From Primula veris (taxonomy: Eukaryota > Streptophyta > Magnoliopsida > Ericales > Primulaceae), in assembly GCA_963682055.1 (NCBI GenBank), contig OY821741.1, positions 20,141,211 to 20,205,210 on the forward strand: a stretch of 64,000 bases of DNA, given 5' to 3'. A program made the position numbers and the translations under genes. Positions 9,772-20,230 of the stretch are shown piece by piece. The notes below the pieces were generated by a model, which had not been told where the DNA came from, searched no databases, and saw only the letters and a program-made list of their open reading frames with translations. Numbering within the stretch: the first letter of the stretch is position 1; every line of letters begins with the position of its first letter.

Positions 9772-10041
9772 CTATTGCTTTATAAACTCAACACTCGTTT
9801 TGACAACAAATCTACCATAATCAACGATAGAAAATATAGTTAACTCTAATGAAGCTGAAGGATTCAAACCACAAACAAACCTAGAAGGATGGTACCTATC
9901 ACATGAATATTTAACATGCTCCAAATACTTTTTCCACGTACTCAAATTGTTTTGAATTATATCATGTGACAAGCTAGTTAAATTCACATGAACTAAATTT
10001 GTTGGATCATCAGTTTGGAGGTAACAAGTGATAGAAAACAA
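9772..10041 (-). pseudogene. Gypsy G integrase, C-terminal part
   Basis: The frame contains YHPSRFVCGLNPSASLEL, the degraded form of the gypsy integrase signature 'SPFE(I/V)VYGFNPL.PLDL'. It continues with VVKTSVEFIKQ, equal to the family's '...EFVKQLHEKVR'. It lies directly downstream of the integrase core remnant and upstream of the pol C-terminus, in correct order. Frame breaks on both sides make it nonfunctional. Confidence 0.7.
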
Positions 10042-10080
10042 TAACTTACGTATTAACTTGCACCAAAAATAATAACAAAA

Positions 10081-10407
10081 CTAGCTTAATAACTTTGTGT
10101 TTTTGTTCAAAGAAATATTTTTCGACTTGTAATGCATTCTTAAAATTTCTTTAAAGAGTAAAATAGCATCACAACTGGCTTTATTACAAGATATAGCATA
10201 AATAGCCCTACAAAGTCTATCAACCACCCGAAAAGCAAATTCCACATGGCATGCTTCAAACACAATTTTACTTTTAGATTTAGTTAAGCGTAACACATGA
10301 ACCATATAAATAACAAGCAAAGCCCTTAGCAATGAATATGAAACTTGAGGTTTCATTTTAAATTTGGCATGCTTATAGGTAACAATTTTCCTACCAACTT
10401 TGTCCAA
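10081..10407 (-). pseudogene. Gypsy G integrase catalytic core remnant
   Basis: The motif RVVDRLCRAIYAISCNKAS...LFKEILRMH corresponds to the family's 'VVDRFSKMAHFIPC.K..D...A.LFF.EI.RLHG', placing it in the DDE core. The position of the first catalytic Asp (family DFVLGLP) reads VHVLRL. The second (family SDRD.KFLS) reads LNKNTKLLS. Both acids are gone, so the enzyme could not work even if the frame were open. The copy at 57011-57388 has the same substitutions in readable parts. Confidence 0.7.
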
Positions 10408-10510
10408 AGTATTTCCTTTAATACGGTAGAGTAAAACCAGCTTATAGCCACAATATCAAAAACTAAAAAATCATATTTGAAAGCTCAATATCATATTTTA
10501 AGCGTTTGTT

Positions 10511-10762
10511 CTAGAACAGATTCTTTTCAATGTATGCAAACACAACGATAATCATAATGACTTTTATCTCCTGAATAACCAATCGTTTCAAATAATTAGG
10601 AACATTAGTTAACTCAAATAGTCTAGCAAACATATATACATGTAAATCAACTAGTGTCTTAGAAACACCAAAGTGTCCTATTACATCAGAACCATGAGCT
10701 ACTCTAACAAACAAATCAGATGATAAACAACTAAGGTCATTCAATTCATGCATTTTGAACAA
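10511..10762 (-). pseudogene. Gypsy G integrase zinc-binding (HHCC) segment
   Basis: VRVAHGSDVIGHFGVSKTLVDLH matches the plant gypsy pre-integrase motif 'LREAHGGGLMGHFGVKKTLDMLH', with both histidines kept. The paired cysteines downstream are not visible because the frame decays. It lies between the RNase H and integrase core remnants, as expected. Confidence 0.75.
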
Positions 10763-10844
10763 TAACGAGTCTTACCGATTAAGGTGTTCAATTTCTACTT
10801 TGTCAAAATAACCGAGTACAGTTGCGAAATAAGAATCATCAATA

Positions 10845-11240
10845 TATATATATCCTTAATGTATCAAAAACCATGTAATTGTCCAACTAAATTTGAATGC
10901 AACGTATACCTTTTCGAGAGTGCATCAGCCACTACATTCTTCTTACCTTTCTTATACGTGATTACAAAAGAAAATGTATCGATGAACTTCACCCATCTGA
11001 CATGTCTTTTGTTCAGTTTTTATTTACCTCGTAGGTGCTTTAGTGGGTCATAACCATTGTGAATCACGAACGTCTTAGGCCAAAAATAGTGTTACCAATT
11101 CTCCAATGCCCTCGCCAATGCATATAACTTCTCGTCGTATGTTGGATAATTTAAAGCTGCCCTGGTTAGATTTTCACTAAAGTATGCAATGGGACATCCT
11201 CCTCGCATTAGAACAGCTCTAACACATTGTTCGTAGGTTA
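10845..11240 (-). pseudogene. Gypsy G RNase H remnant
   Basis: Minus-strand translation in shifting frames gives [33 protein letters not shown], then [13 protein letters not shown], and near 10900-10990 [13 protein letters not shown] and ADALS. All are landmarks of the Ty3/gypsy RNase H domain (family 'RPIAFFSEKL...LNYPTYDKELYALVRALE.W...HSDH..LKHL...FPYVI.YK.G..N.VADALSRR'). It is cleaner in the copy at 57676-57882. Stops and frameshifts are present. Confidence 0.8.
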
Positions 11241-11447
11241 CGTAAAGACCAATTTCAATGAAGTACTCCACTGGATATGCATCTTACCCTCCTTGCGTTG
11301 ACAAGTCTGAATTCCTATTCCCTCTTTCACCTTAACAAGGTGTTCGATTCTCTTAAATTGTCGCAGCCCAATAGAAATCTCTCGAGAAATTAAGTCTTCA
11401 CCACCCTGTAATAGATAAACAAAAACACTAGAAAAACAAATGCTCAC
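11241..11447 (-). pseudogene. Gypsy G start of RT (core deleted)
   Basis: GGEDLISREISIGLRQFKRIEHLVKV corresponds to the segment just before gypsy RT ('..DVFPEE...GLPP.RGIEH.IDFVPG'). RNase H follows immediately, so about 200-250 residues including the YxDD active site are missing. The same join is present at 58080-58252. It is followed by the polypyrimidine tract in which the SIRE-like element inserted. Confidence 0.6.
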
Positions 11448-11547
11448 TTTTGTTCCCTATTTTCTTTCCTCTCCAAGAAACTCTTTTTTCTCTCTCTCCT
11501 TTCTTTCTATTTTCATCTCAGATATTTTTAAGATGTCCATTCTTTTC

Positions 11548-12810
11548 TGTTGAACTTAGAGTTCAATAATAGATTTTGATTATAACTTTGATTATGTTTT
11601 TAATGATTTTACGATTTCGATGATATAACGCTTGTCTTTTCCAAAAGTAGTAAATGAAAATTTCAGAATGCCAGAAAGATAGAGCACAGAAAAATGAAGC
11701 CACAAGTTCAAGCAGAACCAGAATCGGAGCTATAATGAAGAAGTTACGGGCTTTCGAAGTTTAACGAGAAAACCGGGAATACTGAAGAAACGACCGATCG
11801 TCTGTACAAAAATGACCGATCGTTTTTGGTCAAAATTCTTCCAGTAAGGACGTCTGAAAAATGACCGATCATTTCTCAGAAAACGACCGATCGTTTTCTG
11901 AAAACGACCGATCGACTGCAGAAAACGACCGATCGTTTTCTGCAAATTTCGAAAACAGCTTTTCAGCTTATTCTGGGAAATTGCTTAAAACACTGGATAA
12001 AACCCTCAACCATCCACCAACGGTCATATACACAAAACAGACCATTTGGTCTATATAAACCACCCCAATCACTCTCCAAACACATTCATTCACAACCTAT
12101 TATCATTCTTCAACCTCTCTCATTCATAACACAAAATATCACAATTTTGATGAATATATTCGAAAAAGAGGGAAATTAAGGAGAAAGCTTTTCGAGCTCA
12201 ACCAAAGATCAAAACATCATCAAAACCACAAATTGGCTTATTTAGAAGCAATCAAATTGTGGGTGTTGTTTTAATTTTCGATAAATTTGTAAAGAGCAAA
12301 ATTATAAGCTCATTGTGAGTGAGTGTTTGGGTAGAAGCTTTTAAGCCAAAGTGTTGGTTAAAAGTTCTAGGTTAAACACTTGGGTACTCATAGATTGAGG
12401 GGGAGTCGTTGACTCATTAATCGTGTTTGCTTGCACTTGTATCAAGAGTAGGAACCTCGGGTAGAGGGTGAGCCAATCGGTCGATTGAGCTCGATAGGAT
12501 TTGTAAAATCGAGAAGATTATTTTTAGTGAAATACTCGGTAGTACCGAGGAGAGGACGTAGGCCGTTTTGCCGAACCTCTATAAATCACGGTGTCATTTT
12601 CTTCCTTAACTTTTACTTTCCGCAAATATTTATTATTGCTTATTTTCTTGCTTGCGTTTAGTAATTCTAGCAATTCATTAACTCTTGTTAAAACGCTTAA
12701 GCTTAGAATTGCATAAGTTGGGTTATTAGTTGCCATTAAGTTTTAATTAGGCGAAAAGCGCCAAAAACCTTATTCACCCCCCTCTAAGGTTTAGCCGCAC
12801 TGGGCCAACA
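11548..12810 (+). repeat. 5' LTR of SIRE-like element
   Basis: 1263 bp, TGTTGAAC...GGGCCAACA. TATA box TATATAAA at 12052-12059. Upstream at about 11787-11942 are six units built on GACCGATCG. The small open frames in this LTR on either strand arise from these units. Confidence 0.9.
11787..11942 (+). promoter_or_regulatory. U3 minisatellite of GACCGATCG units (six copies)
   Basis: Six units of about 20 bp such as AAAACGACCGATCGTTTTCT, located 110-265 bp upstream of the LTR TATA box, a position typical of enhancer repeats in plant copia U3 regions. The 3' LTR has five (about 15406-15542). Confidence 0.6.
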
Positions 12811-12812
12811 AT

Positions 12813-12824
12813 TGGTATCAGAGC
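12813..12824 (+). other. Primer binding site of SIRE-like element
   Basis: TGGTATCAGAGC, perfect initiator Met tRNA complement, two bases after the 5' LTR. Confidence 0.9.
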
Positions 12825-12872
12825 CGAGGCTCTTGCATATAGGAATGTAACGATTTTAGAGTTAAGATCCCG

Positions 12873-14297
12873 ATGGCTAATTTGTACAATTTCACATCCG
12901 GCATAGCTTTATCCCCAAATACTCCACCTTATTTTGATGGAATAAATTTTTCATATTGGAAGGATAGGATGAGCATGTTTTTACAAAGCTATAATGTTAG
13001 ACTTTGGATGACCATAAAAGTAGGATATTCCGCACCTACATCCAAAAATAGTGTGAACCCAATCCCCGTAGAGGACCTAGATAACGCTCAACTAAAAGCC
13101 TACTCTACGAACGCCAAAGGGATGTATGCTATTGTTTGTGCCGTTTCTCCTAACGAGCACAACAAAATTTCCTCTTGTAAAACCGCTAAGGGTATGTGGG
13201 ATAAGCTAGTAGTAATGCATGAAGGGACTAACCATGTTAAGGATTGCAAACTCCAACTATTAGTTCATGACTACGAGCTTTTTAAGATGAGCGAGGGTGA
13301 AACTATTTCCGATATGCTTGCTAGATTTACCACTATTACTAATGGATTAACATCTCTTGGTAAGTGTTTGTCTTGTAAGGAAATGGTCTCAAAGGTGATT
13401 CGGAGCTTACCGAAAGAATGGGAACCAAAGATCACCGCAATTCATGAGGCGCACGACATGAACACCTACACTCTTGATGCATTGACGGGTTCACTCATTA
13501 CTCATGAGATCACCCTCAATAGTCACAAGCCAATCTCGAAAAAGAAGGAGATAGCTTTCCAAGGAACAACTTGTGACGAAAGCAATGAGCTATCCAATGA
13601 CGACGAAAATTCAATGCAAATCATTCGAATCGTCAAGAAAATACTCAAGCTAAAAGACCAACGCAAACATAAAGGTAAAACGTCAAATAATTCAATTTAT
13701 TCTAACGATTTTGTTTGCTATACTTGTGGTAAGGAAGGGCACATAGCTAGAGATTGCATCAAAAATCGCAAGAGAAAAGGCAAGAAGAAGATATCCGCTT
13801 CAAGCTCTAGTGATAGCTCCGACCAAGATGAAGTCGCTCACCTTGGTTGCTATGTGGCCTTGGAAGACAACCATGAGCCTAACCAATCATCTTCAAGTGA
13901 AAGTGAAAGCGAAGCCGATGAGGTAAATGATCTATCTTATGATGAATTACTTCATATGTGCGATGTTTACTCCATAAAATTTCCTAAACTTGTCGAAAAG
14001 GTTGACTCTCTTGAAAGGATAAATTCTTCTCTCAATGAAGAAATAAGATCCTTGAAAAGAGATAAAATTGAAAATGGGTCTATTCCGACATTGTCATTCT
14101 CTCTTCATGATGTAGATGACGAAAAGGAAGACTTGATAGATAAAAAAGAGTTTTTAAAAACCGAGAATGACTCTTTGAAAAGTAAAAACGATGAGCTTGT
14201 CATTACGGTAAAAAAAACTCGAGTTAACAATCTCAAGGTTTTCCAAAGGGAAAACCGTGTTGGACGAAATTTTGAGTTGTCAAAAAGATATCAATGA
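12873..14297 (+). CDS. Gag protein of SIRE-like non-autonomous copia element
   Basis: A 474-codon frame 49 bp after the primer site, with the first ATG chosen. Residues 1-210 form the UBN2-type capsid region (PPYFDGINFSYWKDRM near 18-33, CKTAKGMWDKL near 102-112, IRSLPKEWEPK near 176-186). A single zinc knuckle has C282, C285, H290 and C295. Then come a lysine-rich and a serine-rich acidic segment (about 297-350) and a heptad-like, probably coiled-coil stretch (about 370-460). The protein would package element RNA in cytoplasmic particles. The natural C-terminus appears to continue in the frame 14257-14892. The last 20-30 codons here lie after a one-base shift at the A-run near 14210-14217. 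Confidence 0.9.
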   Translation: MANLYNFTSGIALSPNTPPYFDGINFSYWKDRMSMFLQSYNVRLWMTIKVGYSAPTSKNSVNPIPVEDLDNAQLKAYSTNAKGMYAIVCAVSPNEHNKISSCKTAKGMWDKLVVMHEGTNHVKDCKLQLLVHDYELFKMSEGETISDMLARFTTITNGLTSLGKCLSCKEMVSKVIRSLPKEWEPKITAIHEAHDMNTYTLDALTGSLITHEITLNSHKPISKKKEIAFQGTTCDESNELSNDDENSMQIIRIVKKILKLKDQRKHKGKTSNNSIYSNDFVCYTCGKEGHIARDCIKNRKRKGKKKISASSSSDSSDQDEVAHLGCYVALEDNHEPNQSSSSESESEADEVNDLSYDELLHMCDVYSIKFPKLVEKVDSLERINSSLNEEIRSLKRDKIENGSIPTLSFSLHDVDDEKEDLIDKKEFLKTENDSLKSKNDELVITVKKTRVNNLKVFQRENRVGRNFELSKRYQ

Positions 14298-14892
14298 CAA
14301 AAGCGGTTTGGGTTTCGATTCCAACTCTATTGGCTCAAGCACAACCTGCTTTGCCAAATCTTCTAGGTTGTCTACAACTCATATTCCGCCTATACAAAAG
14401 GTTGTTTTTACACAAGGAAGCACTTTAAGAGTTTTTCCGAACTCTTGCAATGATAGAAGAGGTTTAGGTTTTCAACCCAAAACCGCTCATCAAACTTCTA
14501 AAACTTCCTACAAAAAGTTGCATAGTTCTCGTTATACGAAAAAGTCTATGCATTGCATTCATAGTAGTAGAAATGAGCATAATTCTTCTAGATGCCCTTA
14601 TCGCTTTCATGTTAGTAGAAGCGATTTGAAATGGGTAGTAAAGACCCGAGTCACTAACAATGTTGGACCCAAAAGAAATTGGGGACCAAAAGACAAATCT
14701 TGTGTTGTAGGTATATCCATCCAAAAGGAGAAAATCAACAAGTGGTTGACAACACCGGCGAAATTCGTGGAAGTCAAGAAGATCGACTCCACCATCAAGA
14801 ATGAAGTGTCATTAATCGACAAAGGTGGAAGGCATACCAACAAATGGTACCACCTATTTGGACTCGGAAACGCTCAATGCAAATGCCATTAG
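14257..14892 (+). pseudogene. Gag C-terminal extension, out of frame, no pol
   Basis: This frame is +1 relative to gag and overlaps it by 41 bases. The segment LDEILSCQKDINDKSGLGF is the conserved stretch after the coiled coil of SIRE-type gags, and GPKRNWGPKD near residues 150-160 resembles the spacer before protease. After that the sequence is not protease-like and ends at 14892. The join is a shift in an A homopolymer, so in the ancestor it was continuous with gag. Either an indel or ribosomal slippage could explain it; I favour an indel because no pol follows. Confidence 0.65.
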
Positions 14893-15152
14893 CGAGCGGA
14901 CTCAACATCACATATTCGGTATACTCTACTCTATAATATCTACATATATGTGATTAGTTGGGTAATATGCATCATAATAACATTTTTCATGTTTTGGTTT
15001 TTCTTTGAAAACCCTCCACATAACCCCATATTTTTTATTTATTGCATTTTGATAATGCCAAAGGGGGAGAAAAATGATATTTAGATATAATGCAATTTAT
15101 TAAAATGGAGGAGATATTTTTCTTGTAAAATCATCATTAGTTTGTCATAATC
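14893..15152 (+). other. 3' non-coding region of SIRE-like element
   Basis: Contains an internal AAAGGGGGAGAAA tract (about 15060-15072) that resembles a second polypurine tract, as often seen in SIRE-type elements. No coding frame. Confidence 0.6.
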
Positions 15153-15166
15153 AAAATGGGGGAGAT
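15153..15166 (+). other. Polypurine tract of SIRE-like element
   Basis: AAAATGGGGGAGAT abuts the 3' LTR start TGTTGAAC. Confidence 0.9.
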
Positions 15167-16407
15167 TGTTGAACTTAGAGTTCAATAATAGATTTTGATT
15201 ATAACTTTGATTATATTTTTAATGATTTTACGATTTCGATGATATAACGCTTGTCTTTTCCAAAAGTAGTAAATGAAAATTTCAGAATGCCAGAAAGATA
15301 GAGCACAGAAAAACGAAGCCACAGGTTCAAGCGGAACCAGAATCGGAGCTATAACGAAGAAGTTACGGGCTTTCGAAGTTTAACAAGAAAACCGGGAATA
15401 CTGAAGAAATGACAGATCGTCTGTACAAAAATGACCGATCATTTTTGGTCAAAATTCTTCCAGTAAGGACGTCTGAAAAACGACCGATCGTTTCTCAGAA
15501 AACGACCGATCGACTGCAAAAAACGACCGATCGTTTTCTGCAAATTTCGAAAACAGCTTTTCAGCTTATTCTGGGAAATTGCTTAAAATGCTGGATAAAA
15601 CCCTCAACCACCCACCAACGGTCATATACACAAAACAGACCATTTGGTCTATATAAACCACCCCAATCACTCTCCAAACACATTCATTCACAACCTATTA
15701 TCATTCTTCAACCTCTCTCATTCATCACCATTTTGGTGAATATATTCGAAAAAGAGGGAAATTAAGGAGAAAGCATTTCGAGCTCAACCAAAGATCAAAA
15801 CATCATCAAAACTACAAATTAGCTTATTTAGAAGCAATCAAATTGTGGGTGTTGTTTTAATTTTCGATAAATTTGTAAAGAGCAAAATTATAAGCTCATT
15901 GTGAGTGAGTGTTTGGGTAGAAGCTTTTAAGCCAAAGTGTTGGTTAAAAGTTCTAGGTTAAACACTTGGGTACTCATAGATTGAGGCGGAGTCGTTGACT
16001 CATTAATCGTATTCGCTTGCACTTGTATCAAGAGTAGGAACCTCGGGTAGAGGGTGAGCCAATCGGTCGAATGAGCTCGATAGGATTTGTAAAATCGGGA
16101 AGATTATTTTTAGTGAAATACTCGGTAGTACCGAGGAGAGGACGTAGGCCTTTTTGCCGAACCTCTATAAATCACGGTGTCATTTTCTTCCTTAACTTTT
16201 ACTTTCCTCAAATATTTATTATTGCTTATTTTCTTGCTTGCGTTTAGTAATTCTAGCAATTCATTAACTCTTGTTAAAACGCTTAAGCTTAGAATTGCAT
16301 AAGTTGGGTTATTAGTTGCCATTAAGTTTTAATTAGGCGAAAAGCGTCAAAAACCTTATTCACCCACCCCCCCCCCCCCTCTAAGGTTTAGCCGCACCGG
16401 GCCAACA
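15167..16407 (+). repeat. 3' LTR of SIRE-like element
   Basis: 1241 bp, colinear with the 5' LTR. TATA box TATATAAA at 15650-15657. It differs by one fewer GACCGATCG unit, a short deletion near 15726, and an expanded C-run near 16366-16379. Confidence 0.9.
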
Positions 16408-16883
16408 TTTTCAATCTTGTTTTTCTTTTCACTATCATTTTTTTCTTTACTTTCTTATTTCTTTCCATTTTCTTTTAATCTCACTCGATCTTCGTACACC
16501 TGATTTGGTGTTAAAGGAACAAGGCTAAGTTGTTTTTCTTTGAATACGAAGGAGTAGGTATTGATTGAATCGTCATGTTTCACCCTTCGATCAAACAACA
16601 ATGGTTTTTCCAAGAGAATATGTGCCACCTGCATTGGAGCCACATCACATAAAACGTCATCCTTATATCTCCCTATTGAACACACCAAAACGTGTATATT
16701 GATCATAACTTTGTCATAATCATTTGTCAATTGTAACATATAAGGATTAGGGTGTTTTGAAATTTGTCAATTTAGTTTTTCGACCATAATACTACTAGCC
16801 ACATTAGTACAACTGTCACCTTCGATTATCATGCTAGACTACTTAGCATTAACATAGCATCTAGTATGAAAGTACTTGTCAAC
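16408..16883 (-). pseudogene. Gypsy G aspartic protease remnant
   Basis: The frame 16455-16739 has CDVAPMQVAHILLEKPLLFDRR and SFVFKEKQLSLVPLTPNQVYEDRV, the C-terminal half of the plant gypsy protease domain (family 'CDVVPM.A.HILLGRPWQ.DR...LVPLTP.QV.ED'). Upstream 16740-16883 reads MIIEGDSCTNVASS, where the family has IIDGGSCTNVAS. The catalytic Asp is Glu and the following Gly is changed. A TGA separates the two halves and another stop lies before the SSMII. Nonfunctional. RT should follow, but the SIRE-like insertion and then the RT-deleted remnant follow instead. Confidence 0.8.
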
Positions 16884-17375
16884 TTATAATTCCAGATCTC
16901 TCTTAATTGTTCCATCTAGCTCGTTGGTTATAAAATTAATTTCAACCTCAACCACATCATCTTCAACATCCTTAACAAGCTCATGATCAGATTCACTTTT
17001 AGTAACAACACCATTATTTGGGCATATAATATCATCAAGCTTTCTTCCAAAATCTTTGAAACATTCATCAAATATTTGTTCATAATCTTGAGTTTTAGTT
17101 TTACCTTCGTTTGAAGTGAGTCGCTCCGTTCCGTACTTTGAGATCTGAACCTTAGGCTTCGAATTATGTTTATGAAACCCTTCATTTTTACTTTTCCCTT
17201 TCTTTGATTGGACTCTTCGTCTTTCATGCATGCTAGGGACCTTTTGTTGCTGTTTTTTAGGTGCGTATCGTAGCCCATCGATTCGTTTGTTTAATCGCTC
17301 GAAATCAGTCCTAATCATTCTTCGTATCTCACCCATCATGGCCTCCATTTGTAATTTCATTTAAGTCTCTTCCGA
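16884..17375 (-). pseudogene. Gypsy G gag N-terminus joined to pre-protease region
   Basis: 158 codons from Met at 17360. KLQMEAMMGEIRRMIRTDFERLNKRIDGL is the coiled N-terminus typical before gypsy gag. It then passes through a basic stretch (KKGKSKNEG) directly to KIFDECFKDF/VEVEINFI, which precedes protease. The capsid and zinc-knuckle region (some 250-300 residues) is absent, so this is an internally deleted gag. A TAA a few codons upstream truncates the natural start, which is intact in the copy at 59336. Confidence 0.7.
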
Positions 17376-18005
17376 ATCCATTTGAACTTGTTTTCGCTGC
17401 AAAAATATGTTAGAATAAAAATTAAATAGACCTCACATGCTCGCTCACATGTTTAAACTCAGAAATGTGCGCTCGTCGGTCGTGTATCACTCAAATTGGC
17501 TTTTACCCTCTAGTGATCTCACACACTCTGCCTTTTTCTCCTCAAATATAAACTCACTCACTCAGCCTTACCCACTCTTAATTTGTTTCCTCTATAGGTT
17601 CTCTATGAACTTAATAAACCACAAGATTCTCCTCGTAGCGTTTATATAAGCGAAGTAGTTAGTGACCAGAATTTTCTTTTAAAGCATGGGGATTACTAAA
17701 ACACTTGATGGACGGTATTTAGTGATGGATATTATAATGACTCAAATAAAAAAAACTTAACAATTCTCTTTCTTTTTCATTTTTTTGTTGGCACTTCTAT
17801 TTTTTTGAGCTCTCTTAGAATCTGATTTTTTTTATTTTCTTTTGATCCTTTTTCTATTTTTTTTATATCACTTTTATTTGTATCTTTGCTTCTTTTTCAA
17901 TGAGGATAACAAAGATCAACAACGAAATATAAATGACTCTTTTCTTTGTATACAACTTATTAGAACTCAATAAAGCAAAAAAAAAATTTGAATACTTTTT
18001 TTTTA
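17376..18005 (-). other. Gypsy G 5' UTR, second copy
   Basis: Matches 7858-8503 and 59353-59967. The last about 70 bp with the primer site and LTR end are deleted: the TTTTTTTTACAATATC join is shared with the 59.9-kb copy. Confidence 0.65.
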
Positions 18006-18490
18006 CAATATCTGATCAGGTTTATAACGATCAAACTAAAGACCGCGACTCTTCACCTATAAAGAGGTGGGAATCTTGGTATGATTAGCTGATATTCCAA
18101 TACTAAAGACCGTAACCCATCACCTATAAAGAGGTGTGAACCTTGGTATGATTAGTTTGCTATGAAACCACCACCTGTCACCTATAAAGAGGTGGGAACT
18201 TTGGTATGTGATGACACCACAAACAGTTATGGATTACCGAATGATAAGTCGGGGTGAATGCCACAAGGTAGAATCTTGATAAGTTCAAAAAGTTCAATGA
18301 AGAAATAAAGAGAAAACTCTCAATATATTTTATCCAAATCTAATTTACAATGCCACGAAATGGTTCTTATTTATACTTGGAACAAGCCTCCAAGCATTTG
18401 AAAAGTCTTAGAAACAAATTAAATAACATAGGTTCAAAGTATGATTGACCTATGACCTTCTAACTTACTTAACTACTTCAAATTCAGCAA
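18006..18490 (-). mobile_element. Gypsy G LTR, second minus copy
   Basis: Three units with CACCTATAAAGAGGTG at about 18055, 18120 and 18179. The primer-proximal end is missing. The pol-side boundary is approximate. Confidence 0.65.
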
Positions 18491-18908
18491 TATAATAGTA
18501 AATACAATGCATTTGAGGTTAACAACTCAAGAATGAGTTTAAAGCTTTAATTAATTTATTCCCCTTGAGTTGTAATTCATGAATCCATGTAATAGATGTG
18601 AAAAATCTGCCACCATGCATTAATATCTTTGAAGATTCAGCCCCTTTATAATCAAGCACTAATAACCACGAAATTATCCTTCGAGTAGTGTCTTGAATAG
18701 ACCCAATCTGATTCACCTGGTGTTGGGCTTTGTTTAAGCTTGTCTTAAGCTTCGATTTCCCATAATCAGCCCATATGTCATATATTAACCTGTTTAGTGG
18801 TACTTGGAACCTTTTAGCTTTCAATCTTGTTATTGATCCGATAGGAACTTGTAATGAATTTTTAGGTATAGGAACCATGACCACATCAAAAAGGAACCTA
18901 GTGCACAA
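18491..18908 (-). pseudogene. Gypsy G pol C-terminus, second copy
   Basis: A 129-codon frame (18519-18908) with VPIGSITRLKAKRFQVPLNRLIYD followed without interruption by QIGSIQDTT, SWLLVLDYKG and GGRFFTSITWIHELQLKG. Here the PITRSKAKRF tail and the downstream conserved frame are in one open frame. This supports that the downstream part was once translated. Adjacent to the gypsy LTR, so again pol-LTR-gag order. Confidence 0.6.
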
Positions 18909-20230
18909 GAAGCAATAGACTTCTATCTTTCCTAGAACTCTAACCTTACTTAGATTAGTACTTAATTAATAAATATTATATAATCTTATTAACAAGAATT
19001 ATATAATATTATCTAATTAATATATTACCAATTTTAGGATATTCTATCGGTAAATTATATTTATTTCCACTAGATAATATAATTGCACTCTAGTTCATTC
19101 TCAAATAATATTTGAGAGCACATTATTAAATACTTAATTTTACCCTCACAATAAGATTATAGATATCCACCAAGTAAATAAATTATTGATAATTATTTTT
19201 CTCAGCGTATTATTTTCTCGAACTTACCTCATAACTTATTTTTTGTGTCGGATATAAAATACACTCGCAATATTTGACACAAACAAAATTTATTAGATTC
19301 TCGAGGGGATATCATCAATTATTGTTAAGTGACATGAATTCCGTTGATTATAAAAATACACCATATAAATAATATTATTGCCCAACGTACGGGTTTGTTG
19401 ACCACAACAAATCACACCCATTGCAAATCAAAGTAGTATATATTATAAATATTTGTATCGAAAATAATCTAAGAATTAATAGTATAAGTAATCATAATAA
19501 TTTCTTAAATATAATTATTTTATTCTGGTTAGTACCATAAAAAATACCAATTTGTCATGTTCAATATACTCTAAGTATAATTGCCCAAAGAGTCGGAACT
19601 CAACCATTCCCTGTAGTCAAGACAAATCTACTAAATCTCTGTGCTACAACTATACCGATAGTTGTGTAGTCTATCTAAACTTGTGAACGATAAAATATAT
19701 TCTGTAAGAACCAGTGATTTGATCTTCCATGTGTAAGTCGTACTCTACATCAGTGTTTACAAGTACATCCTTTGAAAAATATACACTATTTTAAAAAAAG
19801 TGCTTGCTAATGAAAAATCTCGATTGAAATATTAAAAAAATTAAAAGCTTGATTTTCTGCTTTTTGGACCGCCATATCTCTTGTAAAAATGTTTTAATTA
19901 AGATTTCGCTTTTTTAAAACACTGAAAAATAAGCCTGCTAGTTTTGTTTTTTAAATTTATTGATCAGTACTCTGAAAGGAGAAAGGATACCCCTTGATCC
20001 TGAAGTTGAGGAGTAGCAGAAGGATGATGATGTTGATTTAGTTGTCATTGCAAGCCCGTCATTTAAACCTAATATATCGTGGAGATTTTCGGTTTTTATT
20101 GTAAACACCTTTTAGGTTAAAGATAAAAGTAGGCCATATGATCAAAGTGTATAATGGCTTGTCAAAACTCAATATATCTGTCCTATCAACACAAAGGCAA
20201 TAAAACCGTTACTTTATCGGTTTTTATTGT
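18909..20230. other. Non-coding duplicated repeat, unclassified (right arm)
   Basis: Reverse-complement match to 5160-6780. No coding frame. Lacks the about 180 bp found at 5690-5866. The block at 18909-19745 is AT-rich and may be the LTR-like part of an element I could not classify. Confidence 0.5.

Larger units (their letters stand above)
11543..16412 (+). mobile_element. Gag-only SIRE-like copia element with target duplication
   Basis: A complete insertion unit: TSD TTTTC (11543-11547), LTR 11548-12810, primer site 12813-12824, gag, short second frame, PPT, LTR 15167-16407, TSD TTTTC (16408-16412). The uninterrupted site is visible in the direct copy near 58362-58376. Internal length is only about 2.36 kb with no protease, integrase or RT, so it depends on a partner element. 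LTRs differ by few substitutions plus indels, so the insertion is young compared with everything around it. Confidence 0.9.

Noticed and set aside
10784..11053. 89-codon plus-strand frame
   Set aside because: Antisense of the gypsy RNase H remnant.
12524..12736. 70-codon minus frame identical at 16110-16322
   Set aside because: It lies in both LTRs of the SIRE-like element; identity reflects the LTR pair, not coding constraint.
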